64,000 nucleotides of DNA from assembly GCF_039839375.1 (NCBI RefSeq), contig NZ_JBDOQU010000005.1, positions 1-64,000 of the forward strand, read 5' to 3'. Numbering within the stretch: the stretch's first letter is position 1; the number at the start of each line of letters is the position of its first letter. The position numbers and the translations under genes are program-made. This stretch comes from JBDOQU01 sp039839375 (GTDB lineage Bacteria; Pseudomonadota; Alphaproteobacteria; DSM-16000; Inquilinaceae). The notes below the pieces were generated by a model. It had not been told where the DNA came from. It searched no databases and was given only the letters and a program-made list of their open reading frames with translations. Positions 7,411-15,394 of this stretch are shown here, piece by piece.

Positions 7411-8583
7411 ATGGCTGCCCCCACCATCCGTCCCCGAAACCGTGAACCGCTCGGCCGGTATGTCGTCGTGCTGAATTGTCCGTCCGGCGACGCGGACGCC
7501 GTGATCCGTCGCTGGGTCGGCGGCGGGGTCGCCCGCAGCTCAGATTTCGGGGGAGAGCCTCCGGTCTGGCCCGCAGGCGGCGATTCCCTCCTCCTCGACC
7601 GGCTGGGCATCGCGATCGTCCGGCCCGACCCGGACAGGATGATGGCGATGGCCGCCGACCGTATCGAGGGGGTCGTGTCGGTGGAGCCGGAGGTAGCCGT
7701 CTACGCCACCGGCGGCGGCTCTGGCGAGGTCGCGGCAGAGCAAGGGCTGACATGGGGACTGCGGGCGATCGGCGCGGACGCCGCGACGTCGCGCGGGGCC
7801 GGTATCAAGGTCGCGGTCCTTGATACCGGCGTGGCCCTCGACCATCCGGGGCTGGCGGGGCGGATCGACCTGACCGCCTCCTTCATCGAAGGGGAAACGG
7901 CGGCGGACGGCAACGGTCACGGCACCCATTGCGCCGGCACGATCGGCGGCGCCGACGCCCCGGACGGCCTTCGCTACGGCGTCGCGCCGGAGGTGCGGCT
8001 GATGATCGGCAAGGTGCTCAGCGATGAAGGGCGGGGCGGCACGGGCTCCGTCCTCGCCGGTATCAACTGGGCGATTGAGAACGGGGCCGATATCGTCTCC
8101 ATGTCGCTCGGCTCCCCGGCATCGGAGAAACGACCCTTCTCCCCCGCTTACGAGCAGGCGGCGCGGGTCGCGCTCCAGAACGGAACGCTGATGGTCGCCG
8201 CCGCCGGCAATGACAGCGAACGGCCGGAGAAGCTGGCCCCGGTCGGCGATCCGGCCAGTTGTCCCTCTGTCGTCGCGGTCGCCGCGCTGGACCGGGACCT
8301 CGCCGTCGCCGCCTTCTCCAACGCCGGCCTGCGCGGCGAGGGGGCGGAGATCGACCTGGCCGCGCCCGGCGTCGACATCTTCTCCGCCTGGCCGGCGCCT
8401 GACCTGCATCGCCGGATCAGCGGCACCAGCATGGCCACGCCTCATGTCGCCGGCGCGGCGGCGCTCTACGCCTCGGCCCGCAGCCTGCGCGGCCGGGCGT
8501 TGTGGGACGCGCTGGTCGCCGCCGCCCGGGATCTCGACCTGCCGGCACGCGATGTTGGCGCGGGGCTGGTCCGCTGCCCCTGA
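7411..8583 (+). CDS. S8 family serine peptidase (subtilisin-like)
   Basis: Protease of 390 residues with the complete subtilase triad: Asp138 in AVLDTGVALDHPG, His170 in DGNGHGTHCAGT, Ser340 in ISGTSMATPHVAG, plus oxyanion Asn267 (AAAGNDS). Residues about 15-100 (RYVVVLNCPSG through VVSVEPEVAVY) look like an I9-type propeptide/inhibitor domain. No signal peptide is visible, so either it acts inside the cell or export is by an unrecognised route. It is followed 80 nt downstream by a small gene whose product also resembles an I9 domain. Confidence 0.92.
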   Translation: MAAPTIRPRNREPLGRYVVVLNCPSGDADAVIRRWVGGGVARSSDFGGEPPVWPAGGDSLLLDRLGIAIVRPDPDRMMAMAADRIEGVVSVEPEVAVYATGGGSGEVAAEQGLTWGLRAIGADAATSRGAGIKVAVLDTGVALDHPGLAGRIDLTASFIEGETAADGNGHGTHCAGTIGGADAPDGLRYGVAPEVRLMIGKVLSDEGRGGTGSVLAGINWAIENGADIVSMSLGSPASEKRPFSPAYEQAARVALQNGTLMVAAAGNDSERPEKLAPVGDPASCPSVVAVAALDRDLAVAAFSNAGLRGEGAEIDLAAPGVDIFSAWPAPDLHRRISGTSMATPHVAGAAALYASARSLRGRALWDALVAAARDLDLPARDVGAGLVRCP

Positions 8584-8663
8584 GGATGTCCCCTAGGATG
8601 TCTCGCGCCCCGCTGGCGCGTCTGCTAAGCTCCGCCGATCCAATCCGAGAAGGGGGAGGACCC

Positions 8664-8888
8664 ATGAGCCTTGCCCGCGTCATCGTCACGCTCCGGGACA
8701 GCAGTCCCGCCGGGCTCGACCATGCCACCGAAGCCCTGAAGCGCGAGGGGCTGACGGTGGAGCGTGTCCTGGGCGCGGTCGGCATCGTCTGCGGCTCGGT
8801 CGACCAATCCTGCCTCCCGCGCCTCCAATCCATGGCGGAGGTGGCGGCGGTGGAGGAGGAACGCGAGGTCCGGACGTCGGCCCGTTAG
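8664..8888 (+). CDS. Small I9-propeptide-like protein next to the S8 protease
   Basis: 74 residues behind a strong GGGGGAGGA ribosome-binding site (8652-8660), so very likely translated. The sequence alternates as a small beta-alpha-beta fold: ARVIVTLRDSS, a helix with LDHATEALKREGL, then AVGIVCGSVDQSCL, a second helix and AEVAAVEEEREV. This is the order expected for subtilisin I9 propeptides/inhibitors, which end in a VxxVExxxxV strand. Placed directly after the protease, it could act in trans as folding chaperone or inhibitor. The homology is inferred from pattern only. Confidence 0.6.
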   Translation: MSLARVIVTLRDSSPAGLDHATEALKREGLTVERVLGAVGIVCGSVDQSCLPRLQSMAEVAAVEEEREVRTSAR

Positions 8889-8940
8889 CCTGCGGCTCCT
8901 CATGTCAGCCCGCCAATGTGGACAACCTGTCTGACTCGTC

Positions 8941-8959
8941 TTACCTTATCGAAAGGTAA
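8941..8959. promoter_or_regulatory. Operator-like inverted repeat of the RHH/ParE operon
   Basis: TTACCT-7 nt-AGGTAA is a perfect inverted repeat 21 bp before the antitoxin start. It is the expected position for autoregulation by the ribbon-helix-helix antitoxin. Confidence 0.55.
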
Positions 8960-8980
8960 TACCCATTATCGAGAAGCGGC

Positions 8981-9253
8981 ATGTCCACTTCCGTGAAAAT
9001 TGATGACGATTTGAAGGGGCGCATCCAGCAGCTTGCTGGTCTGAGAAGGCGGTCGGCGCATTGGATCATGCGCGAAGCGATCACGCAGTACGTGGAGCGT
9101 GAAGAAGCTCGCGAACGCCTGAGACAAGAAGCTCTGGCCTCATGGTCCGAATATCAAGAGACAGGTCGGCATCTGACCGGACAAGAAGTGCGCGACTGGC
9201 TGGATAGCTGGGGCACGGAGAATGAAAAGGCCGCGCCTGAGTGCCACGAGTAA
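8981..9253 (+). CDS. Ribbon-helix-helix (CopG/ParD-type) antitoxin
   Basis: 90 residues. The N-terminal STSVKIDDDLKGRIQQLAGL and RRSAHWIMREAITQYVE form the RHH DNA-binding fold. The C-terminal half is charged and probably disordered until it binds the toxin. Stop at 9251-9253 overlaps the toxin start (9241) by 13 nt, which is typical of co-translated type II toxin-antitoxin pairs. It probably represses its own operon through the inverted repeat at 8941-8959. Confidence 0.88.
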   Translation: MSTSVKIDDDLKGRIQQLAGLRRRSAHWIMREAITQYVEREEARERLRQEALASWSEYQETGRHLTGQEVRDWLDSWGTENEKAAPECHE

Positions 9254-9534
9254 TCGTCACCCCAGGCGCGAGACGAGGCCTTGAGCGTTGCAGGCAGTTC
9301 TTGTCCGGTAAAGCGCCCCAGGCGGCTAGACGCGCGGCTCAATCCATAGCCCGCCAGTTCTTGCTGTTGGAGACAATGCCGGACATAGGACGGCCCTTTC
9401 CAGAGCAACCGGAGTTGCGCGAATTGATGATCGCGTTCGGAGATTCCGGTTATATCGCCCTCTATCGCTATCAACCAATCGATGACGCCGTATACATCCT
9501 GGCCTTCCGGCATCAGAAAGAAGACGGATATTGA
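9241..9534 (+). CDS. RelE/ParE family toxin
   Basis: 97 residues from a GTG start inside the end of the antitoxin gene. The RelE/ParE fold is indicated by VIVTPGARRGLERCRQFL, the RPFPEQPELRELMIAFGDSG loop, the strand YIALYRYQPIDDAVYILA and the C-terminal FRHQKEDGY. Family members either cleave mRNA on ribosomes or poison gyrase; sequence does not decide which. The 3' end overlaps by 22 nt the end of the convergent lipoprotein gene. Confidence 0.87.
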   Translation: MPRVIVTPGARRGLERCRQFLSGKAPQAARRAAQSIARQFLLLETMPDIGRPFPEQPELRELMIAFGDSGYIALYRYQPIDDAVYILAFRHQKEDGY

Positions 9535-10457
9535 ATATCTGACAGAGGCTCAGCCCACTCCAGCCGATACCGGACCAGCAGCGTCCGCTGGAGGTTCATG
9601 AAATTATCGTCGGAGACGGCGTAGACCAGGATCGCGCCATCGTCGCCCGGCGTTACGGCCAGCCCCTCGAAATTCTCCGTTCCCTCTTCCGGCGCGATCG
9701 AACCGATCGCCTCCGCGATCAACGCGTCCTCGCCGGCGATCTCGCTTGCCTCCAATAGGGAGAGGCGGCTTTCGAACCAGCCGAGGATGCTGAAGCGGCG
9801 CTCCAGCACCAGAACGTCGCCGCCGGGAAGCGTCGCGGCGTCCACCGGGACGAAGCCGCCGCTGGTGCGGTAGCGGCGCTGCTCCCACTCGTCGCCCCGC
9901 CCGATCCAAGCCTTGTGGCTCCCGTCGGCTTCGGCGGTCTCCGCCAGGACCAGCAGCCTTCCATCCGGTAGCACCGTCAGCGATTCCAGGCTGCCGTTCG
10001 CCGGAAGATCATCGGTTCCAGGCAGCGTGGCCGTCGCTGTCGGTGGCCCGGCTAGATCGTCGTAAGTCGCGATCCGGTGACGACCCTCGAAGGCGACCAG
10101 CCAGTCGCCGTTCGCCGCGCGGGCCAGCGCCTCCGCGTCGCGCGTTGATTTCGGCGCGTCGGTCGGCACGCCTCCCAGCGGCCGGATGTCGGATGCCGTT
10201 CCTGCCGCGGGATCGATTGTCGTCCAATGGCCGGTGTCGGTCACGGCGATCAGCAGATCGCCATCGACGCGCAGACCGGACAGGCCGCCGAAGGAGTCCC
10301 CGCCGGACAGCGTGACCGTCGCCTCGCGCGTCAGCGTCCAGGCCCCCGCCTCCGCCGCCTCGGCCGCCTGCGAAACCGAAGGCTCGCGGGCGCAGGCCGC
10401 CAGCGCAAGTCCGGCCGCCGCCACGCCCGCGGCAGACATCCATCGGCCAAGGGTCAT
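9513..10457 (-). CDS. Esterase-like phytase-domain lipoprotein
   Basis: 314 residues. A signal peptide ends in a lipobox (AGLALAAC, Cys at about 22), so the mature protein is lipid-anchored and faces the periplasm. The rest matches the esterase-like activity of phytase family, a predicted beta-propeller: FGGLSGLRVDGDLLIAVTDT, SLESLTVLPDGRLLVLAE, ENFEGLAVTPGDDGAILVYA. Its ATG overlaps the histidine-kinase stop by 4 nt, so it is the third coupled gene of a regulator-kinase-lipoprotein operon. It could be an output enzyme or a periplasmic partner of the kinase. Catalytic activity is not proven for most of this family. Confidence 0.82.
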   Translation of the reverse strand: MTLGRWMSAAGVAAAGLALAACAREPSVSQAAEAAEAGAWTLTREATVTLSGGDSFGGLSGLRVDGDLLIAVTDTGHWTTIDPAAGTASDIRPLGGVPTDAPKSTRDAEALARAANGDWLVAFEGRHRIATYDDLAGPPTATATLPGTDDLPANGSLESLTVLPDGRLLVLAETAEADGSHKAWIGRGDEWEQRRYRTSGGFVPVDAATLPGGDVLVLERRFSILGWFESRLSLLEASEIAGEDALIAEAIGSIAPEEGTENFEGLAVTPGDDGAILVYAVSDDNFMNLQRTLLVRYRLEWAEPLSDIQYPSSF

Positions 10458-11845
10458 GCAACGTCGCGGTCGTGGGGAAACACCATCTCTATGCGCAGGC
10501 CGGGATCGTTGTCGTCCAGCGTCAGCGACGCGCCGTGCAGCCGCGCGACGGCGTTCACCAGGCTGAGTCCCAGCCCGTTGCCGGGCGAGCTGCGGCTCTG
10601 CTCCAGCCGGACGAAGCGGCGCAGGACTTCCTCCCGGTGCTCCGGCGGAATGCCGGGGCCATTGTCGGCCACGGAGAGCGCGGGGCCGCCGCCATTGGCG
10701 CCGTTCCTTACCGAAAGCGTGATCCGGCCGCCTTCGGGCGTGTATTTGACGGCGTTGTCCAGCAGGTTGGCCAGTGCCTGGGAGAGAAGCTGCCGGTTGC
10801 CCGAAACAATCGGGTCCGCATACCGGTCTATCTCCAGATGCAGGCCGGATTCCTCCGCCACAGCGCCGTAGAGGTCGCCCAGCGTCTCCGCCAACTCGCC
10901 AAGCCTCACCGGCTCGAACGCCTCGCGCAGCGTGCCGGATTCAGCCTGGGCGATGGACAACAGCGCGGTGAAGGTCGCCAGAAGCTGATCCGCCTCGGCG
11001 ATCGTCTCCTGAAGCGTCGCGCGATAGCCCTCCTTGTCGTGCTCCTCGATCAGCGCCAGCTCCAGCCGGCTGCGCAGGCGGGTCAGCGGCGTGCGCAGAT
11101 CGTGCGCGATGCTTTCGCCCACCTGCCTCATGCCGGTCATGAGCTGCTCGATCTGGTCCAGCATGGCGTTCAGATTGCGTGCAAGCTGGTCGAACTCGTC
11201 GCCGGTATTGTGAAGCCTTACCCGCTCCTGCAGCGACCCGCCCATGATCTTGGTGGTGGTGCGGTTTATCGCTTCCACCCGCTGCATCATGCTGCGGCTG
11301 ATCAGCACGCCGCCCAGCCCGCCCAGCCCCAGCGTCAGCACCAGCGACCAGGCCAGCGCCGCGATGATCCGCTGCTGGAAAACCTGCCGGTCGCGCATGT
11401 TGCGGCCGACAAGAAGCTGATAGTTGCCGGGCAGGGTCAGGCTCAGCGCCCGGGCCGGCTGGGGCCTGCCGTCGGGCGTGCTGGTGCCCGCGATCTCGAA
11501 CCCGATCCAGCCCTGCGGCGTCGGCGCGTCGGTCGGCCAGCCGATGATGTTGCCGGCGACGGGCGTCAGGTCGGGCGCGGTCAGCAGGTAGAGCGACCCG
11601 CTGCCCGGCTCGTCCGACCGGTCGGCCACCACGTCGCGCAGGGCGCGCAGTCCGCCGCGATTGTACTGCTCGGTCAGGCCGCTGACCTCGGCCAGGATGG
11701 TCTGGTTCGTCTGGCGGTCGATATAGGCGGCGGTGAACCAGTAGATCAGGCCCAGGATCACCATGACGGAGATGGTGAACAGCCCCAGATAGAGGACGGC
11801 CAGCCGGAAGGTCGTGGTCCGGAGAAGGTTGGCGGTGCTAGGCAC
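10454..11845 (-). CDS. Sensor histidine kinase (two-component system)
   Basis: 463 residues. Helix about 14-38, a periplasmic region of about 120 residues, second helix about 160-183, HAMP (about 184-236), HisKA with the H-box GESIAHDLRTPLTRLRSRLE (His248), and a HATPase domain with N-box LANLLDNAVKYTPEGG, DNGPGIP and GNGLGLSLV. Overlaps the response regulator by 8 nt and the downstream lipoprotein by 4 nt. The degP gene lies just upstream on the same strand, suggesting an envelope-stress role, but the signal is unknown. Confidence 0.93.
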   Translation of the reverse strand: MPSTANLLRTTTFRLAVLYLGLFTISVMVILGLIYWFTAAYIDRQTNQTILAEVSGLTEQYNRGGLRALRDVVADRSDEPGSGSLYLLTAPDLTPVAGNIIGWPTDAPTPQGWIGFEIAGTSTPDGRPQPARALSLTLPGNYQLLVGRNMRDRQVFQQRIIAALAWSLVLTLGLGGLGGVLISRSMMQRVEAINRTTTKIMGGSLQERVRLHNTGDEFDQLARNLNAMLDQIEQLMTGMRQVGESIAHDLRTPLTRLRSRLELALIEEHDKEGYRATLQETIAEADQLLATFTALLSIAQAESGTLREAFEPVRLGELAETLGDLYGAVAEESGLHLEIDRYADPIVSGNRQLLSQALANLLDNAVKYTPEGGRITLSVRNGANGGGPALSVADNGPGIPPEHREEVLRRFVRLEQSRSSPGNGLGLSLVNAVARLHGASLTLDDNDPGLRIEMVFPHDRDVA

Positions 11846-12515
11846 GCAGGCAGTATCCGGCGCCGCGCACCGTATGGATCAGCGGCGGCGTGAAGTCGCG
11901 GTCGATCTTCTGGCGCAGCCGGGCGATATGCACGTCGATGACGTTGGTCTGCGGGTCGAAATGATAGTCCCAGACATTCTCCAGCAGCATCGTCCGGGTC
12001 ACCACGGACCCGGCATGGCGCAAGAGATATTCCAGCAGCTTGAACTCGCGCGGCAGCAGGTCGATCGGTTTCGATCCCCGGCGGACCGTGCGGGCCAGCA
12101 GATCCATCTCCAGATCGGCGATCTCCAGCTTGGTGTCCGGCGTCGCCCCGGCGCTCCGCCGGCCCAGCGCGTCGATCCGCGCCACCAGTTCGGTGAAGGC
12201 GTAGGGTTTGGTCAGATAGTCGTCGCCGCCGGCGCGCAGGCCGCGCACCCTGTCGTCGACGCTGCCCAGCGCGCTCAGGATCAGGATCGGCGTCTGGTTG
12301 CCGGCCGCGCGCAGCACCTCGATCAGCGACAGGCCGTCCCGACCGGGCAGCATGCGGTCGACGATCATCACGTCGTAGAACTCGCTGCCGGCCAGGAACA
12401 GGCCCTGCGTGCCGTCCGCGGCGTGATCGACGACATGGCCGCTTTCCTTCAGGCCCTTGACCATATAGGCAGCGGCCTGCTTGTCGTCTTCTATGACCAG
12501 GATTTTCATGGACAT
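11838..12515 (-). CDS. OmpR/PhoB-type response regulator
   Basis: 225 residues. Receiver domain (4-118) with the acidic pair E9/D10/D11, phosphoacceptor Asp53 (VMIVDRMLPGRDG) and the switch lysine in YLTKPYAF. C-terminal winged helix (about 128-222) with IDLLPREFKLLEYLLRHAGS and the wing HTVRGAGYCLRA. First gene of the coupled regulator-kinase-lipoprotein operon, with the kinase starting inside its 3' end. A terminator hairpin separates it from degP. Confidence 0.95.
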   Translation of the reverse strand: MSMKILVIEDDKQAAAYMVKGLKESGHVVDHAADGTQGLFLAGSEFYDVMIVDRMLPGRDGLSLIEVLRAAGNQTPILILSALGSVDDRVRGLRAGGDDYLTKPYAFTELVARIDALGRRSAGATPDTKLEIADLEMDLLARTVRRGSKPIDLLPREFKLLEYLLRHAGSVVTRTMLLENVWDYHFDPQTNVIDVHIARLRQKIDRDFTPPLIHTVRGAGYCLRA

Positions 12516-12544
12516 GGACTATAGGGGATGAAGCGGAGAGGCGG

Positions 12545-12569
12545 AAAGGGCCGGGCGATGGCCCGGCCC
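12545..12569 (-). terminator. Terminator hairpin between degP and the regulator
   Basis: GGGCCGGGC-CATC-GCCCGGCCC followed by TTTCC on the minus strand: a 9-bp perfect stem with a 4-base loop, 21 nt after the degP stop. It probably ends or attenuates degP transcription before the regulator operon. Confidence 0.7.
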
Positions 12570-12589
12570 CTCCTTCGGTTGACGCCCGA

Positions 12590-14092
12590 TCAGGCCTTAT
12601 CGATCTCGACCGCCAGGAACTGCTGTGTTCCTCCGCGATTGACCAGGAAAAGGACGGCGTTCCGGCCTTCATCCTTCGCGGCGTCGACTTCCTCGGCCAC
12701 CTGGTTCGGGTTCGTGACGGGGTGCGATCCGGCCTCCACGATCACGTCGCCCGGACGCAGCGGCGTCTCGGGGTCTTGCACGCCGACGACCAGCACGCCC
12801 TCGACCTTCGGATCGATGCCGAACCGCTGGCGCGTCGCCTGGTCCAGCGAGGTGAGCGCCAGCCCCAGCGTGGTGTCGCCTTCCGGCGAGGCGGGGTCGG
12901 TGGAGGCCATGACCATGGTCTCTTCCAATTCGCCGATCGTCACGTTCAGCGTCTGGCGGTTGCCGTCGCGGACCGCCACCATCTCGACCTCGTCGCCGGC
13001 CGTCGTCGCGGCCACGTCGTAGGTCAGGTCGCGGATGGATTCGATCGGCTGGCCGTCATAGGTGACGATCACGTCGCCCTGTTGCAGGCCGGCCTTGGCG
13101 GCGGGACTTTCGGGCTCGACAGCGGCGACCAGCGCGCCCTCATGCTCCTCCATGCCCAGGCTTTCCGCGATCTCGGGCGTTACCTCCTGGATACGCACGC
13201 CCAGCCAGCCCCGATCGACCTCGCCATCCTCCCGCAGTTCGGCGATCACCGGGGCCGCCAGGTTCGACGGGATGGCGAAGCCGATGCCGACGGAACCGCC
13301 GGATGGGGTGTAGATGGCCGTGTTGATGCCGACCACCCTGCCTTCGGCGTCGAAGGTGGGGCCGCCGGAATTGCCCTGGTTGATGGAGGCGTCGATCTGA
13401 AGGAAATCGTCATAGGGGCCGGCATTGATATCGCGCCCGCGGCCTGAAACGATGCCCGCCGTCACGGTGCCGCCCAGCCCGAACGGGCTGCCGACCGCGA
13501 CCACCCAGTCGCCGACGCGGATTTCGTCGCTGTTGCCGAATTCCAGATAGGGCAGGTCCTCCTCGGCATCGACCTTGATCAGCGCCAGGTCGGTCTTGGG
13601 ATCGCGCCCCACCAGCTCCGCCGGCAGGACAGTCCCGTCCTTCAGCGTCACCTTGATGTCGGTGGCGTTCTCGATGACGTGGTTGTTGGTGACGATGTAG
13701 CCCTCGGGATCGGTGATGAAGCCGGATCCCAGCGCGTGGACTTCGCGGGGCTCGGAGGGATGGCCGGGCCGTCCGCCGAACCGCTCGAAGAAGTGCTCGA
13801 ACGGCGACCCGGGCGGGAACATGGGCATGTCCGGCATCGGCCGCGCCTGTGCGCCGGGCTGGGTCTGGGTGGTGGAGATGGCGACCACCGCCGGGCTCAC
13901 CCGCTCCACCAGGTCTGCGAAACTGCCGGGATGGCCGGCGGTCTCCGAAGCGGTGGCGGCATGGGCGGGGGTAACGATCCGGTCCATGCCGACGATGGCG
14001 CCGCCGGTCAGCACGGTCGACCCCATCAGCAGCGCGACGACGGCCGCCCTGCCTCGGGATCGGCGGGGGAGAAGGGAAAAGGGTTTGCGCAT
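12590..14092 (-). CDS. degP: DegP/HtrA-family periplasmic serine protease
   Basis: Do-family periplasmic protease/chaperone, 500 residues from the ATG at 14090-14092. This start was chosen over an open frame to 14203 because AGGAG lies 10 bases upstream and a signal peptide follows at once (cleavage near PAHAATA). Trypsin-like domain with His138 (VTNNHVIE), Asp168 (KTDLALIKV) and Ser242 (INQGNSGGP), then two PDZ domains (about 275-365 and 390-490). Next to a two-component system in the same orientation, an arrangement common in alphaproteobacteria for envelope-stress control. Confidence 0.93.
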   Translation of the reverse strand: MRKPFSLLPRRSRGRAAVVALLMGSTVLTGGAIVGMDRIVTPAHAATASETAGHPGSFADLVERVSPAVVAISTTQTQPGAQARPMPDMPMFPPGSPFEHFFERFGGRPGHPSEPREVHALGSGFITDPEGYIVTNNHVIENATDIKVTLKDGTVLPAELVGRDPKTDLALIKVDAEEDLPYLEFGNSDEIRVGDWVVAVGSPFGLGGTVTAGIVSGRGRDINAGPYDDFLQIDASINQGNSGGPTFDAEGRVVGINTAIYTPSGGSVGIGFAIPSNLAAPVIAELREDGEVDRGWLGVRIQEVTPEIAESLGMEEHEGALVAAVEPESPAAKAGLQQGDVIVTYDGQPIESIRDLTYDVAATTAGDEVEMVAVRDGNRQTLNVTIGELEETMVMASTDPASPEGDTTLGLALTSLDQATRQRFGIDPKVEGVLVVGVQDPETPLRPGDVIVEAGSHPVTNPNQVAEEVDAAKDEGRNAVLFLVNRGGTQQFLAVEIDKA

Positions 14093-14448
14093 CGGTTTCT
14101 TGCTCCTGTTCCTTGAAGAACCTTGAAGTCGCTCACGGGCCTGCGCGACCCGAACGATCCAATCGATAGCGCATGGCCGATGACCTCCGGGTGTCGGCCG
14201 CATTAATTGTTTGAAAGGCGGAATGGAATGCGGGGACGGACCAAAGAAATGGCCGGCCTGGAGGGGACCGGGCCGGCCTTTAGAGAGGGACTCTTCAGGA
14301 GACGATCAGCCTGTCCGGGGTGTGCGTCGAACATCTGATCGAAAGCAATGATGTCCTTTTACACCCCGTCACGTGACCCGGCCCTTTCGGCTACATTACA
14401 AATCCGCAATGTTGAAGGGTGTCTACGACGATTCTCATAAGGCTCCCG
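14093..14448. other. Divergent intergenic region with two strong hairpins
   Basis: 356 bp between degP and the binding-protein gene. It holds GGCCGGCC-12 nt-GGCCGGCC followed by TTTAG (14251-14282), and a nested stem with outer GGGGTGT/ACACCCC (14317-14323 with 14361-14367) and inner ACATC/GATGT (14331-14335 with 14350-14354). These would fold as RNA on either strand. I recognise no known riboswitch or RNA family. It may be a leader of the downstream transporter gene, a small RNA, or a terminator pair. Confidence 0.4.
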
Positions 14449-15378
14449 ATGCGCTTTCTTCTTCTGCCGATCCTGTTGCTCCTGCCCATGCTCCTGCCTG
14501 GAAGGGCGCATCCGCAGGATGCGACGCCGACGCCGGAACCGCCGGCGGTGCTGAACGGCTTCGACCGCGTGGTGGCGCTCGGGCCGGTCTATGTGGAGGA
14601 TCTGCTGGCGCTGGGGCTGGCCCCGGTCGGGATATCCGATCTCGATTCCTGGCGCCGCGAGAACAGGGCAGGGGGCGACCTTTTGGCCAAAGCGGTGGAT
14701 GTCGGCCCTCGGCTGGACCCGGATCTCGGGGCCATCGCGGCACTGGCGCCGGACCTGATCGTCGGTTCGATCCCCGGCCATGGCGGGCTTTACGGCCGGC
14801 TGGCGGGAATCGCGCCCACCCTCCTGTTCGATCCGCGTCCCGGCCCCGGCGACATGAGCCGTTATCAGGAGAGAGTTTCGACCTTCCGCACGCTGGCCGT
14901 GGTGCTGGGCCGGATCGACCGGGCGGACGCCCATCAGGCCCATCTGGACTCCATCTTCAGCCAGGCCCGCGCCGCACTGGAAGCGGCCGGCCTTGCCGGC
15001 ACGCGCGTGATCGTCGCCCGAATCCTGCCCGATCCGCCGGGGATCGCGGTCATGACGCCCAACGCGTTCGCGTCGCTGGTGCTGGAGAAGGTCGGGCTGG
15101 TCAACGCCTGGCCCGGCGGCTTCGACGATGACGGTTTCCAGACGGTCGAAGTCGAGGCGCTGGCAGCAATCCCCGACGCCACCCTGCTCTACGCCGCCGA
15201 CGCCGACGATCCCGCCATCAACGCGTTGACGACGAGCCCCGCCTGGCAGGGACTTCCCATGGTCCAGGCCGGCAAGGCGCTGCCCCTTCCGGAAGACATC
15301 CCCCTCTCCCCCGGCATCCTCTCAGCCGAACCCTTCGTCCGCCAGATCCTCACCACCCTGGGCGCGCCACCGCCGTGA
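14449..15378 (+). CDS. Periplasmic binding protein, iron-siderophore/cobalamin type
   Basis: About 309 residues. ATG 14449 is preferred to an in-frame GTG at 14419 because ATAAGG lies 8 bases upstream and the signal peptide MRFLLLPILLLLPMLLPGRA starts there. The class III (helical-backbone) binding fold is indicated by FDRVVALGPVYVEDLLALGL, IAALAPDLIVGSIPGHG, a long central helix and LVNAWPGGFDDDGFQTVEVE. Such proteins bring metal chelates to an ABC importer, but no permease or ATPase gene is adjacent, so it is an orphan here. Ligand not identifiable. Confidence 0.82.
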   Translation: MRFLLLPILLLLPMLLPGRAHPQDATPTPEPPAVLNGFDRVVALGPVYVEDLLALGLAPVGISDLDSWRRENRAGGDLLAKAVDVGPRLDPDLGAIAALAPDLIVGSIPGHGGLYGRLAGIAPTLLFDPRPGPGDMSRYQERVSTFRTLAVVLGRIDRADAHQAHLDSIFSQARAALEAAGLAGTRVIVARILPDPPGIAVMTPNAFASLVLEKVGLVNAWPGGFDDDGFQTVEVEALAAIPDATLLYAADADDPAINALTTSPAWQGLPMVQAGKALPLPEDIPLSPGILSAEPFVRQILTTLGAPPP

Positions 15379-15394
15379 GCGCGAGCCGCCGGAT

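Noticed and set aside
14290..14330. Cobalamin riboswitch, suggested by CAGGAGAC next to CCTG before a metal-chelate binding protein
   Set aside because: The rest of the conserved core (for example a GCCACTG element) is missing and the box is interrupted.
14203..14334. Possible 43-residue gene on the minus strand (MFDAHPGQADRLLK...)
   Set aside because: No ribosome-binding site, no known family, and it runs through the two hairpins, which explain the sequence better.
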